A stretch of 64,000 nt of DNA from Lentzea atacamensis (lineage in GTDB: Bacteria; Actinomycetota; Actinomycetes; Mycobacteriales; Pseudonocardiaceae). The first letter of the stretch is position 1, and the number at the start of each line of letters is the position of its first letter. A program made the translations under genes and the position numbers. Where the stretch lies: assembly GCF_003269295.1 (NCBI RefSeq), contig NZ_QLTT01000006.1:310001-374000 (forward strand), read 5' to 3'. Of this stretch, positions 17,337 to 27,981 are shown one piece after another. The notes below the pieces were generated by a model. That model saw nothing but the letters and a program-made list of their open reading frames with translations, ran no database searches and was not told the origin of the DNA.

Positions 17337-17384
17337 TAGGTCGGCTCCTTGCGTGGTGGGGGGCGCCCGATCCTGAACACCGCA

Positions 17385-17425
17385 CCGGCCCCACGCCCGT
17401 AAACGCTCGACGGACGCGGGGCCGG
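17385..17425 (-). terminator. Intercistronic hairpin between oppA and oppB
   Basis: Sixteen-bp arms (CCGGCCCCACGCCCGT and its partner) with two mismatches and a nine-base loop. In ABC importer operons such a hairpin often gives partial termination or protects the upstream message, so more binding protein than permease is made. That role is inferred here. Confidence 0.5.
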
Positions 17426-17457
17426 ACGGATCAATCAGAAATCAGGTTGTTCGGCTA

Positions 17458-19077
17458 TCAGGCCTTGACGCGGAACGACTCGAGCACGCCCTGGCGCTTG
17501 AACGACATCTTGGCCGCGAGCAGGTTCTTCGAACGAGCGCCGATGCCCTTCTCGTTCCAGGTCGGCATGGACGGCAGGTCCTTGGCGATGAGGTCCTCGG
17601 CCTGCTGGTAGATCTTGATCGCCTCGTCCTCGTTCGCGGTCTCGTCCGCCTTCTTCAGCAGCGCGTCGACCTCGGGGTTCGAGTAGTTCGAGTCGTTGGA
17701 CGACCCACCCGTGCGGTACAGCGGGTTGAGGAAGTTCTCGATCGACGGGTAGTCGGCGGACCAGTCCGAACGGCTCATGCCGGTCAGCTGCTTGCCGTCG
17801 ACGATCTGGCGGAACGCACCGAAGTTGGTGGCGCCGACGAACTCGCACTCGATGCCCAGCGCCTGCTTGATGCTGTTGCACGCCGCCTCGAGCGGCTCCT
17901 TGCGGCCACCGTCCTGGTTGGACTGGATGGTCACCTTGCCGGTGAAGCCCGACTCCTGGAGCAGCTGCTTCGCCTTCTCCGGGTTGTACTTGCAGTACTC
18001 ACCGCAGGTGTCCGGGCGGTAGCCCTTGATGCCGGGCGAGACGTAGCTGGTGGACGGCACGTACGAGCCGGCCAGCACGGTCTTCGTGATCTGCTCCCGG
18101 TTGATGGCCATCGAGATGGCCTGGCGCAGCTTCAGGTTCTTGAACGCCGGGATGTACTGGGGGAACGCGATCGCGCTCTGGCCCAGCAGGTTCGCGTTCA
18201 CGACCTGGTCGCCCAGGTCGGCCTTGTACTTCTCGCCGACCTTGGCCGACGGAGGCAGGGCCTCCATGAAGTCCAGCTTGCCCGCGACCAGGTCCTGGTA
18301 CGCGGTCTCCTGGGAGGAGTAGATCTTGTAGTCCAAGGTCTTGAAGTGGACCTTGTCCTCGCCCTTGTAGTCGTCGAAGCGCTCCATCTTGATCAGCGCG
18401 TTCGGCGTGCGGGAGACGAACTTGAGCGGGCCGTTGCCGATCGGCTTGGCCTCGGCGGCCTTCGGGTCCGCGAAGAACGAGTCGGCCATCGGCGCGAACG
18501 GCGTGTAGCCGATCATCGTGGTGAAGACCGAGGTCGGGCCGTTCAGGGTGACCTTGAACTCGTAGTCGCCCACGAGCTCGAGGCCGGACATCTTGTCCTT
18601 GGCCGGCTTGGCGTTCTCGTCGGCCGGGTGAACGTCCTCGAAGCCCGCGATCGGGGCGAAGAACGACGCAGCCTGCTGAGCGTTCGGCGCGTACGCGGCC
18701 CAGTTCCAGGCGTCGACGAAGTTCTTCGCCTTCACCTCGGTGCCGTCGTGGAACTTCCAGCCCTGCTTGATCTTGATGTTGTAGACCTTGGCGTCGGTCG
18801 TCGTGATCGACTCGGCCATCAAGTTGTAGGGCGCGCCGTCTTCCGCCTTGTAGCCGACCAGACGCGAGAACAGGGCGTCGGTGACCTTGCCACCGCCGGC
18901 CTCGGTCGTGTTGGCCGGGAACAGCGTGCTCTTGGGCTCGGTGCCGTAGATGGACACCGTGCCGTCCGGGTTCTCCTTGCCATCAGCAGCGGTGTTACCG
19001 CCACCGCCGCCGCATGCGCTGAGCGTCATGGCCAGCGCGGCTGGCAATGCCACCCACGCAACCCGTGATCGCGACAT
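17458..19077 (-). CDS. Oligopeptide-binding lipoprotein, OppA/DppA type
   Basis: 539 residues of solute-binding family 5. The signal peptide 'AWVALPAALAMTLSACGGG' ends in lipobox LSAC, so the protein is anchored outside the membrane. It then shows the family segments 'VTDALFSRLVGYKAEDGAPY', 'WKFHDGTEVKAKNFVDAWNW' and 'LRQAISMAINREQITKTVLA'. ATG 19077 is preceded by GGGAGAG; the frame is open further up, but that would bury the signal peptide. First gene of the five-gene importer operon. The peptide specificity cannot be read from sequence. Confidence 0.92.
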   Translation of the reverse strand: MSRSRVAWVALPAALAMTLSACGGGGGNTAADGKENPDGTVSIYGTEPKSTLFPANTTEAGGGKVTDALFSRLVGYKAEDGAPYNLMAESITTTDAKVYNIKIKQGWKFHDGTEVKAKNFVDAWNWAAYAPNAQQAASFFAPIAGFEDVHPADENAKPAKDKMSGLELVGDYEFKVTLNGPTSVFTTMIGYTPFAPMADSFFADPKAAEAKPIGNGPLKFVSRTPNALIKMERFDDYKGEDKVHFKTLDYKIYSSQETAYQDLVAGKLDFMEALPPSAKVGEKYKADLGDQVVNANLLGQSAIAFPQYIPAFKNLKLRQAISMAINREQITKTVLAGSYVPSTSYVSPGIKGYRPDTCGEYCKYNPEKAKQLLQESGFTGKVTIQSNQDGGRKEPLEAACNSIKQALGIECEFVGATNFGAFRQIVDGKQLTGMSRSDWSADYPSIENFLNPLYRTGGSSNDSNYSNPEVDALLKKADETANEDEAIKIYQQAEDLIAKDLPSMPTWNEKGIGARSKNLLAAKMSFKRQGVLESFRVKA

Positions 19078-19253
19078 CAGTCTCTCCCGCCTTTCCCCGG
19101 CGTCGCCGCAGTTATTGCGTGCGCACGCCTCCCCGGGAGGTCTCGTCCACCTCCCAAAACGTGAGAGGACGTTAACCGGGGTGTCCAGGAGTACGCGCAC
19201 TGAAAGCGGTCACAAACTCGTCACGATCACCTCAAGTCGAGCTTAATTCTCCG

Positions 19254-20195
19254 CTAGACCAGCGAAAACGCGATGCCGTCGAGGATGTCGTGCTCACTGC
19301 ACACGAGCGTGCGAATACCCGCGCGATTCGAGAGCTCCTCGGCAATCGCACGCAGAACCAGCGCTCCACCGCAGATCACGTCCACTCGACCGGGGTGCAT
19401 GGGCCCGAGCGAGGCACGCTCATCATGCGTCATGGAGAGGATACGGTCGGTGATTTCTCGTACATTGTCAAGTGTGATCCTGCTGAGGTGAATAACGTCG
19501 CTGTTGTACACCTCCAGCCCTTGGACCAGGGCTGACAACGTCGTAACGGTCCCGGCGACACCAATCCACGTCTTGGTCTTCTCAACCGGGACGATCTCGA
19601 ACGCCTCTTTGATCGCCGCGCGCGCAAACGCTTCCGCTTCCTCGATTTCGGCCAATGCGGGCGGGTCCGAACGGATGAACCGCTCGGTCAGCCGCACACA
19701 GCCGATGTCCATCGACCGCGCGGCCTCGACCTCCGTGCCGCTGCCGAGGACGAACTCGGTCGAACCTCCACCCAGATCGGTGACGAGGAAGGGTCCCTCG
19801 TCCGGGTCAAGATCGGCCAACGCACCGAGGTAGGACAGGCGTGCCTCCTCGTCCCCGGTGATCACCTCCGCGGGGGCGCCGAGGATCTCCTCGGTCATGC
19901 CGAAGAACTCGTCCCGGTTGCTCGCGTCGCGCGTGGCGCTGGTCGCGACCATGCGTGCGACCTCGACACCCTTCCGCTGCATCGTGCGCGCGTAGTCGAG
20001 GAGGGCCTCGCGCGTCCTCTGGATCGCGTCGGGGTGCAGCCGCCCGGTCGCGTCCACCCCCTGCCCGAGCCGGACGATCTTCATCTCGCGGTGCACGTCC
20101 CGCAGCCACGCGGTGCCGTCCTCGCGCTCCGTCACGTCCGCGACGAGCAGTCGGATCGAGTTGGTCCCGCAGTCGATCGCCGCAACCCGCGACAT
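19254..20195 (-). CDS. ppx: Exopolyphosphatase/pppGpp phosphohydrolase
   Basis: 313 residues of the Ppx/GppA family in the ASKHA ATPase fold. The phosphate loops are 'AAIDCGTNSIRLLVADV' at the N-terminus and 'VTDLGGGSTEFVLGSG' near residue 140, with 'GVAGTVTTLSALVQGL' further on. It lacks the C-terminal HD domain, as in the short mycobacterial form. It degrades polyphosphate and may hydrolyse pppGpp. ATG 20195 has AGGGGTG before it. It is the counterpart of Rv1026 at the far side of the eno cluster. Confidence 0.9.
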   Translation of the reverse strand: MSRVAAIDCGTNSIRLLVADVTEREDGTAWLRDVHREMKIVRLGQGVDATGRLHPDAIQRTREALLDYARTMQRKGVEVARMVATSATRDASNRDEFFGMTEEILGAPAEVITGDEEARLSYLGALADLDPDEGPFLVTDLGGGSTEFVLGSGTEVEAARSMDIGCVRLTERFIRSDPPALAEIEEAEAFARAAIKEAFEIVPVEKTKTWIGVAGTVTTLSALVQGLEVYNSDVIHLSRITLDNVREITDRILSMTHDERASLGPMHPGRVDVICGGALVLRAIAEELSNRAGIRTLVCSEHDILDGIAFSLV

Positions 20196-20203
20196 GATCA
20201 CCC

Positions 20204-20761
20204 CTACTTCAGCGTCCGGTACTCCTCGGCAAGCATGGCGTAGACGTAGAGGTCGCCCCAATCGCCCTTGAAGATCTCGAACTCCCGGAAGTGGGCCTCA
20301 CGGCGCATGCCCAGGCGTTCCATCAGGCGCCACGACGGCTCGTTGCGCGGATCGCACTGCGCGATGATCCGGTGCAGCCCGAGCTGCTCGAAGCCGACCT
20401 TGAGCATGACCGCGGCAGCCTCGGTCGCCAGCCCCTTGCCCTGGAAGTCGGGGTTGAAGCCGTAGCCGATCTCGCCCTGGCGGTCCGCCTCGCTGAGCCA
20501 CTTCAGGACGACGTCCCCGACGACCCTGCCCGCCTCCGGCCAGTAGACGGCCAGCGCCAGCCGCTGGCCCTCCCCCGTCAGCTCGTCCTCGGTGATCCGC
20601 TTGGCGAGCAGTTCCTCGAACTCGGGCCGGTCGGGGGCCTCGTTGTAGAGATAGCGGTGGACGTCCGGCAGGGAGCGGTAGGCGTGGAAGTCGTCCAGGT
20701 CGCGCTCTTCGAAGGGGCGGAGCAGGAGACGGTCGGTCTTCAGCGGGTACTCGGGGCGCAC
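20204..20761 (-). CDS. RimJ/RimL-type GNAT acetyltransferase
   Basis: 185 residues of the RimJ/RimL group: 'LKTDRLLLRPFEERDLDDF' at the N-terminus, 'GEIGYGFNPDFQGKGLATEA' for acetyl-CoA binding and 'NEPSWRLMERLGMRREAHF' at the end. Such enzymes acetylate ribosomal-protein or small-molecule amines. GTG 20761 is chosen; it overlaps the end of the DUF397 gene. A longer form starting at 20791 would overlap that gene more. Only eight bases separate it from ppx. Confidence 0.85.
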   Translation of the reverse strand: MRPEYPLKTDRLLLRPFEERDLDDFHAYRSLPDVHRYLYNEAPDRPEFEELLAKRITEDELTGEGQRLALAVYWPEAGRVVGDVVLKWLSEADRQGEIGYGFNPDFQGKGLATEAAAVMLKVGFEQLGLHRIIAQCDPRNEPSWRLMERLGMRREAHFREFEIFKGDWGDLYVYAMLAEEYRTLK

Positions 20762-20913
20762 GCCTTCACAATGCCAAGGAACGCCGTCCATGCCTCGCGA
20801 TTTACGGGGAGGTGGGAGGCTGGCGCCTTGCTGTCCCGGATGCCGATGCCGCGGCCGACCTCGACGCAGTCACTTCCAGACGCGCTGTAGCTGCTCTTGC
20901 GCCACGTCGACAT
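20740..20913 (-). CDS. DUF397 small regulatory partner
   Basis: 57 residues ('MSTWRKSSYSASGSDCVEVG', 'GIRDSKAPASHLPV', 'AWTAFLGIVK'), a clear DUF397 protein. In actinomycetes DUF397 proteins are encoded just after an XRE/DUF5753 regulator, as here (13 bases), and pair with it as an antitoxin-like or signalling partner in development and antibiotic control. The tail overlaps the start of the acetyltransferase gene. Confidence 0.88.
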   Translation of the reverse strand: MSTWRKSSYSASGSDCVEVGRGIGIRDSKAPASHLPVNREAWTAFLGIVKACAPSTR

Positions 20914-20926
20914 GCGGTACGCCTCC

Positions 20927-21760
20927 TCAGAACATGATGCTGGTGATCAGCTCCCTCGATTGTTCCGCGTCCAAGGCATCCCGATCCAGTCCCTCAAGGG
21001 CGTCCGTGTACATGTCGAGTGACGCCTTGTCCTCGAGGAAGAGCCCTGTGTTGAGGTTCTCGACGTACACGACCGGCTCGAACTTGTCGTATCGCAGCTG
21101 AACGAAAGAGCTGGCCAACCCGGCGTGCGCGCCGATGGAGATCGGCACGACCCGGACGGTGAGGTATCTGCGCACCAACATCGTCGTGATGTGGTGCAGC
21201 TGTGCCTTCATCACCGCTGAACCGCCAACGGGCAGCCGCAGCGCTTGCTCGTGCACGTAGAAGACGAACTCCCGACCAGGCCTCAAGATCTCCTGCCGTT
21301 CGAGCTTCGCCCTGATCAAGGCGTCGACGTCCGCCGGCTGGAGCTTGCGGCTCGACTTCTCCGCCACCTCGCGGATGTAGCTGGCAATTTGCAGATGGCC
21401 TGGGATGAGGTTCATCGACCACACGATGATCTTGCTGGCGAGCCGCTCCTGATCGACGAGGCTGCGCAACTGCTCCGGCACGCCGTCCTCGGGGAAGAGC
21501 AGCCAGCCCTTCTCACGTGACTCTCTGAACAACGCGAGCAGGTGCTCGACGTCTGCGACTGGGGCTCGGCAGTACGACAGCAGCCGCACGAGGTCGACCT
21601 CGTCGACACCGCCCTTGCCCTGCACCAGATCGGAGATCTTGGCTTCCTGCCAGCCCAACAGCTCGGCCAGCTTCCGCTGGGTCAGACCGCTCTGCTCGAT
21701 GGCGTACCGCACGCCATTGCCGAACTCCCGGCCCACCACGCTTGAGTTGCGCTTCGGCAT
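20927..21760 (-). CDS. XRE-family regulator with DUF5753 domain
   Basis: 277 residues. The N-terminal helix-turn-helix is 'LTQRKLAELLGWQEAKISDL' and the rest is the DUF5753 ligand-like domain ('PGHLQIASYIREVA', 'FVFYVHEQALRLPVGGS', 'VVPISIGAHAGL', 'VYVENLNTGLFLED'). This BldB/WhiJ-type architecture with DUF397 is an actinomycete hallmark. Targets are not evident. Confidence 0.9.
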   Translation of the reverse strand: MPKRNSSVVGREFGNGVRYAIEQSGLTQRKLAELLGWQEAKISDLVQGKGGVDEVDLVRLLSYCRAPVADVEHLLALFRESREKGWLLFPEDGVPEQLRSLVDQERLASKIIVWSMNLIPGHLQIASYIREVAEKSSRKLQPADVDALIRAKLERQEILRPGREFVFYVHEQALRLPVGGSAVMKAQLHHITTMLVRRYLTVRVVPISIGAHAGLASSFVQLRYDKFEPVVYVENLNTGLFLEDKASLDMYTDALEGLDRDALDAEQSRELITSIMF

Positions 21761-21862
21761 GGAGAGGAAGCTAGGAGACGGAAGCCCTTCCGCTCCAACG
21801 TTTCTACCCGAATCGCCCCGAACGAAGTACGACTTGGAAACGTTCTAACGCGACACGCCGTA

Positions 21863-23170
21863 CTAGCTCGGCGTACTCGTGATCACGCTGTTCGTCGTCG
21901 GCTCCACCGGGCTGGCGCTGCCGGCCGTCGTCGTGGACTTCTCCGTGGAAGAGGTCGGCGACAGCGAGGTGCCGGAGGACGACTGCTGCGGCGGGGTCGG
22001 CGGATCGGTCTGCGGAGGGTTCGAGGACGTGGACGACGGCGGGGTCGACGAAGGTGGCGTCGACGAGGGCGGCGTCGAAGAAGGCGGGCACGACGTCGAC
22101 GGGCTCGACGAAGGCGGGTTGGACGGCGACGAGGAAGGCGTCGAGGTCGGCGTCGGGCAGTTCGGCGTCGACGGCGTCGTCGAGGAGACCGGCGGCTTCG
22201 TCGTGCCCTGGTCGCCGCCGGGGGGCGGCGTGCCGGGGTTGGTCCCGGGGTTCGGGACCGGCTGGTTCGGCCTCGGGTTCTGCACGTTGTTGCCGGTGTT
22301 CGGCAGGGTGGGCAGGGCGTCGACGTTCTCGCCGTACTCCTTGGCCCACTTGAGGACCGTCTGGACGTACGACGTGGAGTTGTTGTAGCGGAAAATGGCC
22401 TTGGCGCGGTCGTCCTGCTTGGTCATGTCGCCGCCGCCTGCGCAGAGGTAGCGGCCGGCGCCCAGGGCGGCGTCGTAGACGTTGTTCGGGTTGACGTTGC
22501 CGTCTTCGTTGCCGTCGGCGCCGTAGCCCGCCCACGTGCCGGGGATGAACTGCATCGGGCCCACCGCGCGGTCCCAGGTGGTGTCGCCGTCGAGGCGGCC
22601 GTCGTCGGTGTCCTTGATGGCGGCCATGCCGGGGGCGCCGTTCAGGACCGGGCCGAGGATCTTGGGGGTGGCGTCGCCGACGGCGTTCACACGGCCGTTG
22701 CTGGCGTGGTTGGACTCGACCTTGCCGATGCCGGCGAGCAGCGCCCAGTCGAGCTTGCAGCCGGGGACGAGCTCGGCCATCTTGTCCTCGGCGCGGAGGT
22801 AGGCCTCCAGCACGACGCCGGGGATGCCGTAGTCGCCGGGGAAGTCGTCGATCACGCCGGGGTCGTTGTCGAGGAGGTCTTCGTCGAGCTTGCCGTCCTC
22901 GAGGTCGGCGAGCAGGGCCGCGCCCAGCTCGTCGGAAAGCGGCAGGCGGCCGGACGCTCCGAGGTCGGCCGGGTCGAAGGCCAGGGCTCCGTAGACGTCG
23001 GCGGGGCCGAGCGAGACAGCGATGTCATCGTGCTTCGACAGGTTGACCCAGTCGACGAGCTTCGTGCCGACGACCAGGGCGGGCGCGAGCATCGCAGCCA
23101 GCGCGGCGACGGCGAAGCCCCGTTGCCTGGGGGACATCGCCACGGGACCGCGCAGTTTGGCCATTGCCAC
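21863..23170 (-). CDS. LpqU-like lytic transglycosylase with Ser/Thr/Pro tail
   Basis: 435 residues. An N-terminal signal-anchor ('FAVAALAAMLAPALVV') is followed by an MltB-like domain with catalytic Glu in 'LLAGIGKVESNH', then 'DGDTTWDRAVGPMQFIPGTW' and 'AALGAGRYLCAGG'. It cuts peptidoglycan glycan strands outside the membrane. The last 140 residues are a Ser/Thr/Pro-rich tail with 'PPSST' repeats, probably a wall-spanning and glycosylated linker. GTG 23170 has GGTGAG before it. It is the counterpart of LpqU next to eno in mycobacteria; a second copy lies at 35182. Confidence 0.88.
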   Translation of the reverse strand: MAMAKLRGPVAMSPRQRGFAVAALAAMLAPALVVGTKLVDWVNLSKHDDIAVSLGPADVYGALAFDPADLGASGRLPLSDELGAALLADLEDGKLDEDLLDNDPGVIDDFPGDYGIPGVVLEAYLRAEDKMAELVPGCKLDWALLAGIGKVESNHASNGRVNAVGDATPKILGPVLNGAPGMAAIKDTDDGRLDGDTTWDRAVGPMQFIPGTWAGYGADGNEDGNVNPNNVYDAALGAGRYLCAGGGDMTKQDDRAKAIFRYNNSTSYVQTVLKWAKEYGENVDALPTLPNTGNNVQNPRPNQPVPNPGTNPGTPPPGGDQGTTKPPVSSTTPSTPNCPTPTSTPSSSPSNPPSSSPSTSCPPSSTPPSSTPPSSTPPSSTSSNPPQTDPPTPPQQSSSGTSLSPTSSTEKSTTTAGSASPVEPTTNSVITSTPS

Positions 23171-23316
23171 GAATACTCACCTCTCGTGCGTCATCGCGGC
23201 GCGCCGTCCGGTAGTTACGGCGAGCGCCCCCTCGCTGACCCGTCCCACCCTGCCCCAACTCAAGGCCCTAGGTGTACCCAAGACGGGGTGAAGCGTACGT
23301 TCGGTTCCTTTGACTG

Positions 23317-23817
23317 TTAACCGCCGCAGTCTCCGGCTGGCCAGAGCGACTGCTCCTTCAAGATTGCCAAGGCCTCATCTCCCATGGGATTGACCCCGGG
23401 GCCCTTCGCGAGGGCATGAGCGACGTGCACGTGAAGGCACTTGACTCTGCCCGGCATGCCGCCCGCGGTGACCCGGGTGCCCAGCGACTCGATGGCGTCT
23501 CTCTCCGCGAGGTACGACTCGTGCGCGCGCAGGTAGGCGGCCGCGAGCTCCTCGTCGGTCTCCAGCCGCTCGGTCTGCTCCTTCATCAACCCGCCGCTCT
23601 CCAGCGTGCTGACCAGCGAGTTCAGCTTCGGGCAGGTCAGGTAGTAGAGCGTCGGGAACGGCGTCCCGTCGGGCAGCCGCGGGGCTGTCTGCACGACGTT
23701 CGGGTGCCCGCTGGGGCACCGCGAGGCGATCGCACGTGTCCCTCGCGGCGTGCGGCCGAGCTGCTGAGCGACCACTTCCAGGTCAGCAGCGCTTACTTGT
23801 GCGTCACCGATTGCCAC
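23317..23817 (-). CDS. DUF501 protein
   Basis: 166 residues with the DUF501 signature 'IASRCPSGHPNVVQTAPRLP' followed by 'GTPFPTLYYLTCPKL' and a C-terminal 'GMPGRVKCLHVHVAHALAKG'. The conserved Cys and His residues could bind a metal. The family lies between divIC and ppx in many actinobacteria (Rv1025) and its function is unknown. I prefer GTG 23817, which follows GAGGA; TTG 23832 is five codons longer. It overlaps the end of the divIC gene, so it is coupled. Confidence 0.88.
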   Translation of the reverse strand: MAIGDAQVSAADLEVVAQQLGRTPRGTRAIASRCPSGHPNVVQTAPRLPDGTPFPTLYYLTCPKLNSLVSTLESGGLMKEQTERLETDEELAAAYLRAHESYLAERDAIESLGTRVTAGGMPGRVKCLHVHVAHALAKGPGVNPMGDEALAILKEQSLWPAGDCGG

Positions 23818-24287
23818 AGTTCCTCGTACCAAGACCTTTGTGCCGCGGGCTTGCCCGACGGCCTCTCCGATTCAGTGTTGCGATTCTCGTCACCTGGCAG
23901 TTGCACAATGTAGGGCGTCTCGCCCGGCCGCACCCAGTGAAGCCGCTTGCGCGCCTCGATCTCGACGTAGGCCGGGTCCTGCAACTGCGCCTTGCGCTGC
24001 TCGAGGGCAGCGACCGTCTCGCGCAGTTTCTGCTGCTCAGCGCCCACGTCACGCAGTTCGTCGCGCTGCGAGAGGTAGGTCCGCAGCGGGACCGCGATGC
24101 TCAACGCGAGTGCGCACAGCACCATCGCGAACATCGCGGCCCGCCGCGTTCCGGTCATGCCGAACGCGCCACCCGTGCCGTCACCGCGACGCGACGGCGC
24201 CTTGGGACGCGGTGGCTTGCGAGCGCGCGCGGGCCGCGCCTCCCGTTCTGCACGGGGGCGGCGGGGACGACGCGCGCGCTCGGCCAT
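23793..24287 (-). CDS. Septum formation initiator DivIC/FtsB
   Basis: 164 residues: a basic Arg/Pro-rich cytoplasmic N-terminus, one membrane helix ('FAMVLCALALSIAVPL') and an outside coiled coil ('LRDVGAEQQKLRETVAALEQ') with the family signature 'ARKRLHWVRPGETPYIV'. It works with FtsL and FtsQ to activate septal wall synthesis. It lies 11 bases after eno, as in Rv1023-Rv1024. Confidence 0.9.
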   Translation of the reverse strand: MAERARRPRRPRAEREARPARARKPPRPKAPSRRGDGTGGAFGMTGTRRAAMFAMVLCALALSIAVPLRTYLSQRDELRDVGAEQQKLRETVAALEQRKAQLQDPAYVEIEARKRLHWVRPGETPYIVQLPGDENRNTESERPSGKPAAQRSWYEELWQSVTHK

Positions 24288-24298
24288 ACCTCAGCTTC

Positions 24299-26056
<1,758 letters not shown>

Positions 26057-26060
<4 letters not shown>

Positions 26061-27277
26061 CGCACTCCGATCGGAAGATGCTTCACGCCGTTCTGGAAGT
26101 TCGACCTCAACCGGCTGATCTCGCCGTCCAGCCGCAGTCTGCCCGGCAGGTCCAGGACCGCGTCGAAGATCGCCCTCATCTGGGTCCTGGCCAGCTGCGC
26201 ACCGAGACAGAAGTGCGGCCCGTGCCCGAAGCTCAGATGATCGGCTTCCCTCCGCCCGACGTCGAACTCGTCCGGTTCGGTGAAGGCTCGCTCATCCCGG
26301 TTGGCGGACGAGAACCAGACGACGACCTTGTCCCCGGCCTTGATCGTCTGTCCGGAGAGCTCCGTGTCCTGGACAGCCGTCCGCCGGAAGTGCATGACCG
26401 GCGTCCACCACCGCAGCATCTCCTCGACCGCGGACCCGAGCAGCGAACGGTCGGCGCGCAGTCGGTCGTACTGGTCGGGGTGTTCGAGCAGCGCGATCAT
26501 GCCGCCGGGGATGCCGTTGCGCAGGGTTTCGTTGCCCGCCACGGAGAACAGCCAGAAGAGGTTCTCGAACTCCTCCAGCGAGATGTCCTCCCGCATGAGG
26601 TTGCTCAGCACGTCGTCTGACGGGTGCGCGCGCTTGTACTCCCCCAACGCGTGCGCGTACGCGTAGAGATCCGGCATGCCATCCCGTGCGCGCGGATCGC
26701 GGCCATCGTCAGGACGAAGTTGGAGCGCCTCCAACGCCATGTCGGTCATGCCGGCGGTGGAACTGGACGACAACGCGTACTCCGAGTCCTGGAAGCCGAT
26801 CACGCGGTTGCTCCAGTCGTAGAGCAACGCACGGTCCTGCCGCGGCACCCCGAAGACGTCGGCCAGCGTCAGCAACGGCAGGTCCGCGACGTCAGCGGCG
26901 AAGTCGCCGGACGGGTTCGCGATGATCTCGCGGGCGTTCGCACGGATTCCGTCCTCCAGGCGCGCCACGGCCCGAGGCGTGAACGCCCTGGTCAGCATGC
27001 GTCGCAACCGGGAGTGCTCTGGCGGATCCTGGTTGAGCATCATCCGCTGGACGTACTTCAGGTCCTCTGGCTGCGGGTCGCGGATCTGCGTGGCGCCGCG
27101 ATGCGAGGAGAAGACGGCGGGCGTCTTCAACACCGTCCTGACGTCGTCGTGGCGGAAGACCGCCCAGAAGTCGTCGATGCGCACGACGTTCTTTTCGCGC
27201 AGCCGGGTGAGTGCGTCGTGCGGGACGCCCGATGTATACGTGTCCGGGTCGACGATCAGCTCGGCATCGGTCCGCAT
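26057..27277 (-). CDS. Cytochrome P450
   Basis: 406 residues. The I-helix motif 'FSVAGNETLRNGIP' is of the CYP125/CYP142-like type (AGNET), the K-helix is 'EEMLRWW', and the haem loop 'LSFGHGPHFCLGAQLAR' has the Cys ligand. These soluble bacterial enzymes often hydroxylate steroids, terpenes or fatty-acid chains; the substrate is not known. No ferredoxin gene is adjacent, so electron donors must come from elsewhere. It diverges from the hydrolase gene with 16 bases between starts. Confidence 0.92.
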
Positions 27278-27293
27278 AGAACGGGATTCTGAC

Positions 27294-27980
27294 GTGCTTC
27301 ATGTCGAACGTGGTGGAAACGGACCGCTGCTGGTGCTGCTGCACGGCCTGGGCGCGACCGGCGAGGTGTGGGAAGGCGTCGTGAAGGACTGGCACGGCAG
27401 CTGGCTCGTGCCGGATCTGCCTGGTCACGGCCGCAGCGCCCCCATCGAGCGCTACTCGTTCGGCTCGATCGCGGCGGCGGTCGCCGAGGTGATTCCTCGC
27501 GAGCCGGTGACCGTCGTCGGGCACTCGCTGGGCGGCGTGGTCGGGCTGGCGCTGGCGAGCGGCTGGTTCGGCGTCGACGTGACCACGTGCATCGGCGTCG
27601 GGATCAAGGTCCGGTGGACCGGCGAGGAGCTGGAGAAGGCCGCGGCGCTCGCCGCGAAACCGAACAAGGTCTTCGCGACGGAGGAAGAGGCCGTCGAACG
27701 GGCATCGAGGATGGCGGGTGTGCCGATCCGGCACGGTGTGTCCGAAGTGGACGGCGGCTGGACTCCGTCGCTGGACATGAGGGCCTTCGGCGTCGGCAGG
27801 CCGGACATGCCCGGCCTGATCATGGCGTCGAAGGCGCAGGTCGTGCTGGCAGCGGGCGAGAACGACCCGATGAGCCCTCAGGAGCACCTGAAGGAGCTGG
27901 TGCCCGAGCCGGTGGTGTTCCCCGGCGCGGGCCACAACGTGCACGTCGAGTCGCCCTCGTCGCTGCTCCCCCTGCTCTGA
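27294..27980 (+). CDS. Alpha/beta hydrolase
   Basis: 228 residues. The fold is clear: 'LLVLLHGLGATGEVWE', 'LVPDLPGHGRSAP', nucleophile elbow 'VVGHSLGGVVGLAL', acid in 'LAAGENDPMSP' and His in 'FPGAGHNVHVESP'. It is probably an esterase or C-C hydrolase. GTG 27294 is the start just before the first strand. It shares a divergent promoter region with the P450 and could act on the same pathway (inference). Confidence 0.88.
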   Translation: MLHVERGGNGPLLVLLHGLGATGEVWEGVVKDWHGSWLVPDLPGHGRSAPIERYSFGSIAAAVAEVIPREPVTVVGHSLGGVVGLALASGWFGVDVTTCIGVGIKVRWTGEELEKAAALAAKPNKVFATEEEAVERASRMAGVPIRHGVSEVDGGWTPSLDMRAFGVGRPDMPGLIMASKAQVVLAAGENDPMSPQEHLKELVPEPVVFPGAGHNVHVESPSSLLPLL

Positions 27981-27981
27981 C

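Noticed and set aside
27278-27293. Shared operator in the 16-base P450/hydrolase gap
   Set aside because: No inverted repeat is visible in or just around the gap.
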